25,868 nucleotides of DNA from Clostridiales bacterium UBA1316 (GCA_002307055.1 DBTM01000074.1:5935-31802); one strand, 5' to 3'; numbered from the stretch's first letter, positions 14,597 through 22,773 are shown. Translations and numbers: made by a program. Notes: a model not told the origin generated them from the sequence alone.

Positions 14597-15295
14597 AGCT
14601 GGGTGCTCAATCATAGCGGCTGGAATGTGGGGCGGCTGGGCGCGCAGGGGCTTTACAATATCTGCACTCCCGTTTCCGCGTCCAACGCCAAACCGGGCGA
14701 CCTCGTTTTCTTTGAACACACCTACGATACGGACGGCGTTTCCCATGTGGGCATCTACGTTGGGGACGGCATGATGATCGCGGCGGGCGACCCCATTTCC
14801 TACACGTCCATTGAAATAAGCTACACCGCGCCGCTTACCGGCAAGGGCGATACGGAGGAACGGCTAGCCGTTTTATGGGACAGGTTCAACAACGATCATC
14901 CCGCCGATTATCACAGGCCGAGCCTGTCCGTCAGCGACATCGTTGCCTTAAAGCAGAACGGCGTTGTATCCTGTCATTACGTGGACAGCTTCGGTTTTCA
15001 GGAGCTTCCGGTTTTTCTGAAACCGGAGAACTACCTGAAAAGCGCAGAAATGGCAATGGAGGACGATTACGGGATGCTCGACGGCATCATCAACAACGGC
15101 CCCAAAGCCACCGTCGCGGAGCTGGAGCAGCAGGCCAAAAATGGCCAGCCAATTTCGCTTCTGGAGCTTGCCGAGGCGTCGTGGCGGGAACACGACGAAA
15201 AGAAAAAGTCCGTCGTGGAACGGCTCAGAAATCAGCCGGTCAGCCGGGAACACAAAAAAGCAGCGCCCGACAGAGGCGCGGAAATGGAGCGATGA
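14597..15295 (+). pseudogene. Mobile-element NlpC/P60 hydrolase, 3' part (continuation of 9676-11133)
   Basis: The sequence resumes with SWVLNHSGWNVGRLGAQG, directly continuing the GFV of the 5' part. It holds the rest of the catalytic domain: the family's KPGDLVFF strand and the catalytic His in VSHVGIYVGDG. A charged tail follows (HDEKKKSVVERLRNQPVSRE). The stop overlaps the region of the next gene's ribosome site. While the insertion stands there is no start signal for this part other than chance GTG codons, so it is probably not made as a functional enzyme. Confidence 0.88.
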
Positions 15296-15296
15296 T

Positions 15297-15515
15297 ATGT
15301 TTACCAATGATGAAGTTAACCTGATGTGCATTTACAACACCGGGACGCGGGAGGGCCTGATCGCGGAGCTGACGCAGATGCGCGGTTATCTCGGCGCGGA
15401 GGAAACGGAGCTTTTGGCCCTGGCGGATTCCGCGCTGGGAAAGCTCCGGAATATGAAAGATGAGGAATACGCCGCACTCGACCTCTTCCCGGACTTTGAC
15501 GTGGAGGCTGAATAA
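15297..15515 (+). CDS. TTRAP-like transposon-transfer assisting protein (72 aa)
   Basis: Small acidic protein MFTNDEVNLMCIYNTGTREG ending in ALDLFPDFDVEAE, which I recognise as the TTRAP family found just after the NlpC/P60 gene in Clostridial conjugative transposons. Its biochemical role is unknown. It begins one base after the NlpC/P60 stop, so it was translated from the same mRNA, and the RIT terminator upstream may now reduce its expression. No signal peptide. Confidence 0.75.
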   Translation: MFTNDEVNLMCIYNTGTREGLIAELTQMRGYLGAEETELLALADSALGKLRNMKDEEYAALDLFPDFDVEAE

Positions 15516-15586
15516 TTCTTATATCCACTATTGATGAATTCATCACGGATATATGCTATACTAAATACTTGAAAGGCGGTGTTTTC

Positions 15587-15622
15587 ATGCTTGTTCGAGA
15601 TAACTACTCGGTGCAGTTTTGA
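15587..15622 (+). CDS. 11-residue leader peptide upstream of the methyltransferase
   Basis: ATG with an AAAGGCGG site seven bases upstream encodes MLVRDNYSVQF, then TGA. It lies 94 bases before the methyltransferase gene and its last codons are inside a long hairpin arm. The layout is that of leader peptides which control antibiotic-resistance methyltransferases by ribosome stalling. Too short for homology; assigned by position and ribosome site. Confidence 0.5.
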   Translation: MLVRDNYSVQF

Positions 15623-15679
15623 AATCTGGCAACAGGTTGTATCGAGTTATTCATTGTTTGTTGTCAGTTAACTGCACCG
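15600..15679 (+). promoter_or_regulatory. Candidate attenuator (alternative hairpins)
   Basis: CGGTGCAGTT (15609-15618) pairs perfectly with AACTGCACCG (15670-15679). Inside, CTGGCAACA (15626-15634) pairs with TGTTGTCAG (15658-15666) with one G-T. An alternative pairing, ATAACT-CTCG (around 15600-15609) with CGAGTTAT (15643-15650), would compete with the long stem. The leader peptide's stop codon region is in the first arm. Mutually exclusive stems fit attenuation, but the methyltransferase ribosome site is not clearly sequestered and no T-run follows, so the mechanism is open. Confidence 0.5.
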
Positions 15680-15715
15680 TTCAAAATTATAGAATTTTAA
15701 AAAGGAGTAGTTAAA

Positions 15716-16471
15716 ATGCAATCAAAGGAAAAAGATTATTGGGAATCAGAAGAAGCTGTTGCGCAAATTCACGGATGGAATTTTTCACATATTCATGGAA
15801 GATACACCGAAGAATCGGACTTGCCGTGGAGCTATGAAAATATTGTTCGGTCTTATTTAAAAGGTACAGATACACTGCTGGATATAGATACAGGCGGCGG
15901 TGAATTCTTATTATCTTTGAACCACCCATATAACAGAACAAGTGCGACCGAGGCGTATCCTCCAAATGTTAAACTTTGCGAAAATGTTTTGCTTCCTCTT
16001 GAAATAAATTTTCACGAAGCAGGTAATTACGCATCGTTGCCTTTTGATGATTCCGCATTCGATATTATTATAAATCGGCATGGTAACTTTGAGGTTTCAG
16101 AATTATATCGCATCTTAAAACCGGGCGGCTTATTTATTACAGAGCAGGTCGGCGAAGATAATGACCGAGAACTTGTAGAATTATTGCTGCCCGGGACGCC
16201 CAAACCATATCATGGCCTGAATCTTACGGAGCAAAGCAAGAAATTTTGCGATAATGGTTTTACTATTCTGACATCGGACGAAGCATTTCGGCCCATTCGT
16301 TTTTTTGATGTGGGGGCATTGGTTTGGTTTGCAAAAATAATTGAATGGGAATTTCCTCATTTTTCTGTTGAAACTTGTTTCGAAAGATTGGTACAGGCAC
16401 AACAAATTCTGGATACTACTGGTTCTATAGACGGAACAATACACCGCTATTTAATAGTAGCCCAAAAATAA
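15716..16471 (+). CDS. Class I SAM-dependent methyltransferase (251 aa)
   Basis: AAGGAG lies eight bases before the ATG. The SAM-binding motif I is LLDIDTGGGEFL (near residue 57-68), with an Asp where many relatives have Gly; motif post-I is EAYPPNV; DIIINRHGNF and ILKPGGLFITEQVGED give motifs IV-VI. The C-terminal domain is helical. It belongs to the methyltransferase type 11/UbiE-like group, and its substrate cannot be told from sequence. It is distinctly AT-rich compared with the GC-rich genes on both sides, which marks it as a recently acquired cargo gene. The leader peptide and hairpins upstream hint at inducible control, as for rRNA-methylating resistance enzymes (inference). Confidence 0.85.
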   Translation: MQSKEKDYWESEEAVAQIHGWNFSHIHGRYTEESDLPWSYENIVRSYLKGTDTLLDIDTGGGEFLLSLNHPYNRTSATEAYPPNVKLCENVLLPLEINFHEAGNYASLPFDDSAFDIIINRHGNFEVSELYRILKPGGLFITEQVGEDNDRELVELLLPGTPKPYHGLNLTEQSKKFCDNGFTILTSDEAFRPIRFFDVGALVWFAKIIEWEFPHFSVETCFERLVQAQQILDTTGSIDGTIHRYLIVAQK

Positions 16472-16512
16472 TAAATATTTTAATACTCGGTCAGTTGACC
16501 AAGTAAGCGGAA

Positions 16513-16540
16513 AGAGCAGCCTTCGGGCTGTTCTTTTTTT
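16513..16540 (+). terminator. Intrinsic terminator of the methyltransferase
   Basis: AGAGCAGCC (16513-16521), UUCG tetraloop, GGCTGTTCT (16526-16534), then a T-tract. Confidence 0.9.
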
Positions 16541-16570
16541 GTCCAAAAGACCGAAAGGAGGATTTTCAAT

Positions 16571-19500
16571 ATGTCGAGTAATGTGCAGGCTCTGGCACAG
16601 ATGGCCGACCACACGGCGACGCAGATCACCGCCAGTCATACGGACTGGACAGATTTTCTGACCACCGCCGCGCGGCTCTACAAGTATCCATACCATGAGC
16701 AGCTCATGATTTTTGCCCAGCGCCCCGACGCGACGGCCTGCGCTGATTATGAGGTTTGGAATGAAAAAATGCGCCGTTATGTCCGGCGCGGCTCCAAGGG
16801 CATCGCGCTCATTGATGCCTCCGGCGACAAGCCGAGGCTTCACTACGTCTTTGATATTTCCGACACGGGCGGCGGGGAGAATTCCCGCCGCCCTTTCCTT
16901 TGGCAGTACCGCCCGGAGCATGAGGACGCGGTTACTACGGCGCTGGAACGGGAGTATACCATTTCCGGCGAGAAGGGCCTTTCCGATCAGTTGGAGAAAA
17001 TCGCCGGGCAGAGGGCGAAGGAGTATTGGCAGAACCATCAGTACGATATTCTTCACATCGTTGACGACAGCTTTTTGGAGGAATATGATGAGTTCAACAT
17101 CGGAGTACAGTTCCAAAACGCCGCCGCCGTCAGCATCACCTACGCCCTCATGTCCCGCTGCGGGCTGGAACCCGACGAATACTTTGAGCATGAGGACTTT
17201 CTGAGCATCTTTGATTTCAATACGCCCGACACCGTCGCCACCCTCGGCACGGCGGTCAGTGAAGGAAGTCAGCGGGTGCTGCGGCAGATCGAAGTCACCA
17301 TTAAAAATTATGAACGCGAACATCTCGCGGAAAGGGGCGCCACACATGGAGAACAGCCTGACTTACACGAAGAACGGGGATTACTTGATTCCAAACCTGA
17401 CGATCACGGAGCCGACCGAGAGCATTGGGAAATACGGGAGGATGCGGAAGAACTATCTGAAGGAGCACCGTCCGGTCCTGTACAACAGCCTGCTTTTGAG
17501 CGAGAAGCTGTACCCACACCTGCTGGAGATCGGACGGACGGCGACGGCGCGGCTGGACCGGATGATGCCGGAGCTGATGAAGTCGGCGGGCGTGACGGAG
17601 AGCCTGAAAGCCTCAGAACCGATGAAATGGGTGGGCCTCATGAACAACCTGAAAGCCCAGGCCGAGGAAACGATTCTGACGGAGCTTATATTCAGCTAAC
17701 CCTTTTCCCATCGGAACAGGAACAAATACAGCGGATCGACGAAGCGGAGAGCGAAAAGCCCTCCGCAATTTTTTTGCCCGTAAATTCTGTGCCTCAAAAG
17801 CGTGACACGACCCAGGCCGACATCGACGCCGCTATCCAGGAGTGGAACGGTGATATCAAGAGCAAGCACACTGTTGTCCGATATATGCGGGAACACGCCC
17901 GCGATAAGGATACGGCGGCGTTCCTCCGTGCTGAATATGGCGACGATCTTCCGGCGTTTCCCGTGACCGCTGGTAACACATCCACGGATTTGCCCTGGCC
18001 GAAGGTACAGCGCCGCATTGCCCAGCTCATAGCCGCCGACAGGTTTTATACGGAAGCTGAATACGACAATCTGGACGATGTTGATCCGGTGAATATCCGG
18101 GAGAGGCTTGCGCAGGCCGGTATCGTGAACGGTGAGGTCGTTGATGAGGAAAAGCTCAATAACAGCCCTATCATCCGGCAGATGACCGCTGACGTTGAAC
18201 GAATTGTGCGGGAAGAACAGGCCGCACCGCCCGATCTGAGCAGCCAGCCGATTACACGAACCGGTGACACGCTCACTATCGGAAATGGCGATACCGCCCA
18301 TGAAGTGAATGTGACGCTCTCCGATGAAGAATGGCAGGCAGTTCAACAAGCCATCCCCGAAAGCTCCGAGTCTTCGCTGCCCTATGAGGTGGGCGATACC
18401 ATCTATCTGGAGGACGGCAAACCATTTATTGTGGAAAACATCGGAAATTTTGATGTACGCCTCAGCGATCCGTCTCTTATCTATCCTATCTCCAGATCAG
18501 AAAGTAAAGAGAATCTTTCCCGCCTTTTGGAGCGTTACCCGCAGCCGGATATAATACCGTCCCCGTCATCAGCGCCGGAGCAGCCCGCCGCCGAAAACTT
18601 CCGCATCACCGACGATCATTTGGGCGAGGGCGGCGTAAAGGTCAAGTATGGATACAACATCGCCGTTATCCGCACCCTGAAAACTATCGAGGCCGAGGGC
18701 CGCGCGGCGACGCCGGAAGAACAGGAAACCCTCTCCCGATATGTCGGCTGGGGCGGCATCCCACAGGCGTTTGACCCGGGCAACGCCTCATGGTCAAAGG
18801 AATACGCGGAGCTGAAAGAAGCTCTGACCGATGAGGAATATGAATCTGCGCGGGCCTCCACCCTGAACGCCCATTACACCAGCCCCACGGTTATCAAGGC
18901 TATCTATGAGGCTGTTGGCAACATGGGCTTTCAGACCGGCAACATACTGGAACCGGCCTGCGGCGCCGGCAACTTCTTCGGACTGTTGCCGGAGGAAATG
19001 TCCGGCTCCAAACTCTACGGCGTGGAGCTGGACAGCATCACGGGCTGGATTGCCAAACAGCTTTACCCTGATGCAGACATCACCGTGGCGGGCTTTGAAA
19101 CCACCGACCGGCGCGACTTTTTCGACCTCGCCGTGGGCAACGTTCCTTTCGGGCAATATCAGGTGAACGACCGGGCTTACAACAAGCTCGGCTTTTCCAT
19201 TCATGACTACTTTTTTGCTAAGACGCTCGATCAGGTGCGCGCAGGCGGCGTGATCGCGTTCGTGACCAGCCGATACACAATGGATAAGCAGTCGCCGGAG
19301 GTGCGGCGCTACATCGCCCGCCGCGCGGAACTGCTGGGGGCTATCCGGCTCCCGAACAACGCTTTCAAGGCAAATGCCGGTACTGAGGTCGTGTCCGACA
19401 TCATCTTCCTGCAAAAACGCGACCGGCCCATTGAGATTGAACCTGATTGGGTGCATCTCGGCCAGAACGAGGATGGCTTTGCCATCAACAGTTATTTCGT

Positions 19501-21358
19501 TGAACACCCTGAAATGATTCTCGGCAGACAGACCTCGGAGAGCACCCAATACGGCAGGCAGGATTTCACCGTTGCGCCCATCGAAGGATTGGAGCTTGCC
19601 GACCAGCTTCACGATGCCGTCAAGTATATTCACGGCCAGTACACGGAAGAAGAGTTGCCCGATCTCGGTGAGAACGAGGAAATCGACGATTCCATCCCGG
19701 CAGCCCCCGATGTAAAAAATTATTCCTATACAATCGTGGACGGCAAGGTGTACTACCGAGAGAATTCCCGCATGGTGCGTCCGAAGCTAAACGATACCGC
19801 CAAAGAGCGTGTCAACGGCATGGTGGAACTGCGGGACTGCGTACATAAACTCATCGGTCAGCAGCTTGACGCCTTCATCTCCGACGAAACCATCCGTGAA
19901 ACGCAGGCGGAGCTGAACCGCCTGTACGACAATTTTGCCGCGAAATACGGCCTCATCAACTCGCGCGGCAACAGCCTTGCGTTCTCGGAGGATTCCTCGT
20001 ATTACCTGCTCTGCTCTCTGGAAGTTATAGACGAGGACGGCAACATGGAACGCAAGGCCGACATGTTCACCAAACGTACTATCAAGCAGCAGCGCGTCGT
20101 TACCTCCGTGGACACCGCGTCGGAAGCCCTGGCTCTCTCCATCGCGGAAAAGGCGCGGGTGGATTTGCCATACATGGCCTCCCTCACCGGCAAGACGTCG
20201 GATGAGCTTGTGGATGAGCTGCGGGGCGTGATCTTCCGTCTGCCGGAGCCGGTCGGCGCGGATGAGAACCTATGCTATGTGACCTCCGACGAATATCTTT
20301 CCGGCAACGTCCGGGAAAAACTGCAGGAAGCGGAGCGCGCCCTCGCGGTCAGCGACGTATTCCAGCCCAACGCGGAAGCTTTGAAAGCCGCCCAGCCGAA
20401 AGACCTGGACGCCTCCGAAATCGAGGTGCGCCTCGGCGCGACGTGGATCGGCAAGGAGTATATTCAGGAATTCATGTACGAGCTTTTGAACCCGCCGTTC
20501 TACCTACGCAACAATATACAGGTCAACTACGCGGAATTTACCGCCGAGTGGAATATCACCGGTAAGAACAGTGTTGGGTACAACAACGTGGCGGCTTACG
20601 TCACCCACGGCACCGACCGCGCCAACGCCTACCGCATTCTGGAGGATACACTAAACCTCCGGGACGTGCGGATCTACGACACCGTGACCGACCCAGACGG
20701 CAAAGAGCGCCGCGTCCTCAATTCAAAGGAAACGACGCTGGCTCAGCAGAAGCAGCAGGCCATCAAGGACGCTTTCCGAGACTGGATATGGAAGGACCCG
20801 GAGCGCCGACAGACACTCACCCAAAAATATAATGAACTGTTCAACTCCTGCCGCCCGCGCGAATATGACGGGCGACATATCACGTTTTCAGGTATCAACC
20901 CCGAAATCACGCTGCGGGAGCATCAGCTTAACGCCGTGGCGCACATCCTCTACGGCGGCAACACCCTACTCGCCCACGAGGTGGGCGCGGGCAAGACCTT
21001 TGAAATGGTAGCCGCCGCAATGGAATCCAAGCGATTGGGTTTATGCCAGAAATCCCTGTTTGCCGTGCCGAATCATCTGACGGAGCAGTGGGCCTCCGAA
21101 TTTCTGCGTCTGTACCCTTCGGCCAATATCCTTGTGGCCACAAAAAAAGACTTTGAAACCCGCAACCGTAAAAAATTCTGCTCGCGGATCGCCGCCGGCG
21201 ACTACGACGCGGTGATTATCGGCCATTCGCAGTTTGAGAAAATTCCCGTATCGGTGGAACGGCAGGAACGTCTGCTCCAGGAACAGATATGGGAGATCGA
21301 GGACGGGCTGGAGGAACTCAAGGATAGCCGCGCCGAACAGTTTATAACAGATGATTGA
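16571..21358 (+). CDS. Conjugative-transposon N6-methylase/SNF2-type helicase, 3' truncated (1595 aa)
   Basis: Giant multidomain protein of Clostridial ICEs. AAAGGAGG precedes the start. Order: an ArdC/LtrC-like N-terminus (1-240, with the motif KYPYHEQLMIFAQRPDATAC), a low-complexity acidic linker (about 255-375) overlapping tnpV in another frame, a middle domain, a methylase-like domain with motif I EPACGAGNFF (from residue 794) and NVPFG (about 857, replacing NPPF/NPPY), and the start of a superfamily 2 helicase with Walker A HEVGAGKT (about 1465-1473) and motif Ia region. It stops shortly after, without the DEAH-following C-terminal motor domain; complete relatives are much longer. The end coincides with the convergent HTH gene at 21342, so a deletion or recombination junction lies near 21340. 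Helicase activity is unlikely. Confidence 0.88.
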   Translation: MSSNVQALAQMADHTATQITASHTDWTDFLTTAARLYKYPYHEQLMIFAQRPDATACADYEVWNEKMRRYVRRGSKGIALIDASGDKPRLHYVFDISDTGGGENSRRPFLWQYRPEHEDAVTTALEREYTISGEKGLSDQLEKIAGQRAKEYWQNHQYDILHIVDDSFLEEYDEFNIGVQFQNAAAVSITYALMSRCGLEPDEYFEHEDFLSIFDFNTPDTVATLGTAVSEGSQRVLRQIEVTIKNYEREHLAERGATHGEQPDLHEERGLLDSKPDDHGADREHWEIREDAEELSEGAPSGPVQQPAFEREAVPTPAGDRTDGDGAAGPDDAGADEVGGRDGEPESLRTDEMGGPHEQPESPGRGNDSDGAYIQLTLFPSEQEQIQRIDEAESEKPSAIFLPVNSVPQKRDTTQADIDAAIQEWNGDIKSKHTVVRYMREHARDKDTAAFLRAEYGDDLPAFPVTAGNTSTDLPWPKVQRRIAQLIAADRFYTEAEYDNLDDVDPVNIRERLAQAGIVNGEVVDEEKLNNSPIIRQMTADVERIVREEQAAPPDLSSQPITRTGDTLTIGNGDTAHEVNVTLSDEEWQAVQQAIPESSESSLPYEVGDTIYLEDGKPFIVENIGNFDVRLSDPSLIYPISRSESKENLSRLLERYPQPDIIPSPSSAPEQPAAENFRITDDHLGEGGVKVKYGYNIAVIRTLKTIEAEGRAATPEEQETLSRYVGWGGIPQAFDPGNASWSKEYAELKEALTDEEYESARASTLNAHYTSPTVIKAIYEAVGNMGFQTGNILEPACGAGNFFGLLPEEMSGSKLYGVELDSITGWIAKQLYPDADITVAGFETTDRRDFFDLAVGNVPFGQYQVNDRAYNKLGFSIHDYFFAKTLDQVRAGGVIAFVTSRYTMDKQSPEVRRYIARRAELLGAIRLPNNAFKANAGTEVVSDIIFLQKRDRPIEIEPDWVHLGQNEDGFAINSYFVEHPEMILGRQTSESTQYGRQDFTVAPIEGLELADQLHDAVKYIHGQYTEEELPDLGENEEIDDSIPAAPDVKNYSYTIVDGKVYYRENSRMVRPKLNDTAKERVNGMVELRDCVHKLIGQQLDAFISDETIRETQAELNRLYDNFAAKYGLINSRGNSLAFSEDSSYYLLCSLEVIDEDGNMERKADMFTKRTIKQQRVVTSVDTASEALALSIAEKARVDLPYMASLTGKTSDELVDELRGVIFRLPEPVGADENLCYVTSDEYLSGNVREKLQEAERALAVSDVFQPNAEALKAAQPKDLDASEIEVRLGATWIGKEYIQEFMYELLNPPFYLRNNIQVNYAEFTAEWNITGKNSVGYNNVAAYVTHGTDRANAYRILEDTLNLRDVRIYDTVTDPDGKERRVLNSKETTLAQQKQQAIKDAFRDWIWKDPERRQTLTQKYNELFNSCRPREYDGRHITFSGINPEITLREHQLNAVAHILYGGNTLLAHEVGAGKTFEMVAAAMESKRLGLCQKSLFAVPNHLTEQWASEFLRLYPSANILVATKKDFETRNRKKFCSRIAAGDYDAVIIGHSQFEKIPVSVERQERLLQEQIWEIEDGLEELKDSRAEQFITDD
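17346..17699 (+). CDS. tnpV: TnpV-family transposon protein, nested in another frame of the helicase gene (117 aa)
   Basis: Encoded entirely inside the methylase/helicase gene, in a different frame. The product starts MENSLTYTKNGDYLIPNLTI and contains IGKYGRMRKNYLKEHRP, LLLSEKLYPHLLEI and a C-terminal WVGLMNNLKAQAEETIL, the whole length of the TnpV family of conjugative transposons. A GGAAAGGGG sequence lies about 9-17 bases upstream. The large frame reads only low-complexity Asp/Glu/Gly/Pro-rich linker here, so tnpV appears to be the constrained frame. The role of TnpV is not known. Confidence 0.8.
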   Translation: MENSLTYTKNGDYLIPNLTITEPTESIGKYGRMRKNYLKEHRPVLYNSLLLSEKLYPHLLEIGRTATARLDRMMPELMKSAGVTESLKASEPMKWVGLMNNLKAQAEETILTELIFS

Positions 21359-21911
21359 TGGATTTGCTCTGAATGCCGAAGGATGCCGGCGACGCAAGAA
21401 AATCGAGGAAACAGAGCTTCGGGATCAGATGCCGGTTAGAGATCAAAAAAGACTTGAACGTTTTTCTTCGGCACCATCTCGTGATCATCGATTGACTGTA
21501 GCCCAGAAAACCATGTATCTCCTCAACTGTGAGAAGATCGTTAAAGTCGGCCATCTTCGTTTCGAAGTACTGCCGAAGCAATTCTATCTGTTCCGGCTTG
21601 AGAGCTCGAAGCTCGTCCTTCAGCGTGACGCGGGACTTGCCATAGCCGGACCTCGTCTTATACCATCCGTCCTTCGCCATATAGCGTTCCGGGTGGATGC
21701 ACCGATCCTGCAGATAAGCGATGACGTCATTGGTCTTGATCGTGTACCGGCAGGTTTTCTGCTTATTGTCGCGGCATGGAACTCGTCTGCTCTGCAGAAG
21801 CCACAACGCAGTTGCCTTGCTGATGTGAGCCACCTTGCGAAACTGCTCTTTGCTCATAGTGCGTGGGTACTCTTTGAGAATCTCATTAAAAAATGGGAGT
21901 TGTTCTTCCAT
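21342..21911 (-). CDS. HTH DNA-binding protein, paralogue of the one at 1645-2211 (189 aa)
   Basis: The start at 21911 has AAGGTGG eight bases upstream; the frame's upstream GTG at 21923 lies within that site. It shares with the left protein the order: EYPRTMSKEQFRKVAHISKATA (N-terminal HTH), RYTIKTNDVIAYLQDR, DGWYKT, then DLLTVEEIHGFLGYSQSMITRWC. It is convergent with, and overlaps by 17 bases, the truncated helicase frame. It is followed upstream by a repeat cluster and a tRNA-Ser half, like its paralogue, so it probably marks the right end of the element that begins at 3124. Confidence 0.75.
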   Translation of the reverse strand: MEEQLPFFNEILKEYPRTMSKEQFRKVAHISKATALWLLQSRRVPCRDNKQKTCRYTIKTNDVIAYLQDRCIHPERYMAKDGWYKTRSGYGKSRVTLKDELRALKPEQIELLRQYFETKMADFNDLLTVEEIHGFLGYSQSMITRWCRRKTFKSFLISNRHLIPKLCFLDFLASPASFGIQSKSINHLL

Positions 21912-21984
21912 TCGGATAACCACCTTGTTTTTACTTGTTGACGGTAAGTGCTATCCGCTTAAATATCGTGTTTGAACGGCTTTA

Positions 21985-22023
21985 AGTTCTCTCCAAATTC
22001 TCTCCTAAATCCATTTTTCTCTC
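21985..22023. repeat. AGTTCTCTCC-type repeats (right cluster)
   Basis: AGTTCTCTCC at 21985-21994, AATTCTCTCC at 21996-22005 and TTTTCTCTCC near 22014-22023. The same motif as left of the intact tRNA-Ser (2852-2874). Candidate integrase arm sites of the right attachment end. A different repeat (TTCCTCTAAATTCCTCTGG) lies near 22153-22171, just before the tRNA half. Confidence 0.55.
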
Positions 22024-22190
22024 CCAAAACGGGGAAAAAGCGATAAATCTTGAACTCATTGGTACGCGGGTGTTTGCGGGTTTTCCGCCTTTGCTTGACA
22101 CCGGGAGCTCTTGAAAACAAAGACTTTTATGCTTCCTCTGGCTTCCGCAAGGTTCCTCTAAATTCCTCTGGATTCCCGTGCGCGTTTGCG

Positions 22191-22247
22191 ACTCGAAATC
22201 AGGTTACCCGCAAGGGTACGTGGGTTCGAATCCCACCTCTTCCGCCA
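22191..22247 (+). pseudogene. tRNA-Ser 3' half (attachment-site remnant)
   Basis: From the anticodon loop (ACTCGAAA, 22191-22198) to the encoded CCA (22245-22247), with the 3' anticodon stem strand (TCAGG), long variable arm (TTACCCGCAAGGGTA), T-arm (GTGGGTTCGAATCCCAC) and acceptor strand CTCTTCC (22237-22243). No 5' half lies upstream. The acceptor strand fits GGAAGAG at 2728-2734. The ACTCGAAA shared with 2760-2767 would be the recombination core, giving a 19.4-kb insertion. A terminator and integrase stub follow. Confidence 0.85.
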
Positions 22248-22288
22248 AACCCCTTGAAAACACTAGGTTTTTGAGGGGTTCTCTTTTT
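22248..22288 (+). terminator. Terminator behind the tRNA-Ser 3' half
   Basis: AACCCCTTGAAAAC (22248-22261) pairs with GTTTTTGAGGGGTT (22267-22280) with two mismatches, then CTCTTTTT. It starts directly at the CCA end. Confidence 0.75.
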
Positions 22289-22421
22289 GACCTCGTCATC
22301 TTGACCCACATGATTTTGCCCCGTTTTTCTCCGTTTTTGAGAATTTTCAGCTCGCGCCGTAGAAAATCAAACGCCCGAAAAGCCTTTACTGACGCGGTAT
22401 TCCGGAAGCTCACCATCAGCC

Positions 22422-22446
22422 GGTGTAGAAAATTTCTTTCTACACC
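22422..22446. terminator. Perfect 10-bp hairpin at the end of the integrase stub
   Basis: GGTGTAGAAA (22422-22431), loop ATTTC, TTTCTACACC (22437-22446). It overlaps the stop codon of the stub. No T-run on either side; terminator or mRNA-end structure. Confidence 0.4.
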
Positions 22447-22640
22447 CCCGAAAAGTCCGTTGGACTGGCATAAATACCGTTCATCACGGCTCCTGTTTCA
22501 ATCTGCGCCGAGTAATCCAGGTGCGCGTAAATATCGGCGGTCGTGGCAAAAGTGCTGTGACCGAGCCAGACCTGAATCTGCTTCATCGGAACCTTGCTTG
22601 CCAAAAGCAGGCTCGCGCAGGTATGCCGAAGGTCAGCCAC
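22440..22640 (-). pseudogene. Tyrosine integrase C-terminal fragment
   Basis: Only the last third remains: ADLRHTCASLLLASKVPMKQ, VWLGHSTFATTADIYAHLDY, with H-x-x-R, the second His and the nucleophile Tyr. It is closely similar to the same region of the integrase at 3124 (DLRHSCASMMLASGVPMKQ), so it came from a sister element. Similarity ends abruptly near 22640. It lies beside a tRNA-Ser 3' half in the same orientation as the intact pair at 2909/3124. Confidence 0.85.
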
Positions 22641-22773
22641 TGTCAAGTAAGGACTAAAATTTAATCTCAAGTCACTCAAGATCAGCCGAGTTCTACAGTG
22701 CAAATCTGATGAATAGCATTTTCAAAATCTTCGGTTCACTGGACTTTCGTTATAGCTATCGTCTTACCGGTGA

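Noticed and set aside
16451..17347. 298-residue minus-strand frame
   Set aside because: Antiparallel shadow of the methylase/helicase gene in GC-rich sequence. No ribosome site, and it crosses the terminator and promoter-free gap of the methyltransferase.
18794..19633. 279-residue minus-strand frame
   Set aside because: Lies wholly against the conserved methylase domain of the large gene; composition and lack of motifs show it is a shadow.
21351..21941. 196-residue plus-strand frame
   Set aside because: Opposite strand of the HTH gene, whose paralogue at 1645-2211 confirms the minus-strand reading.
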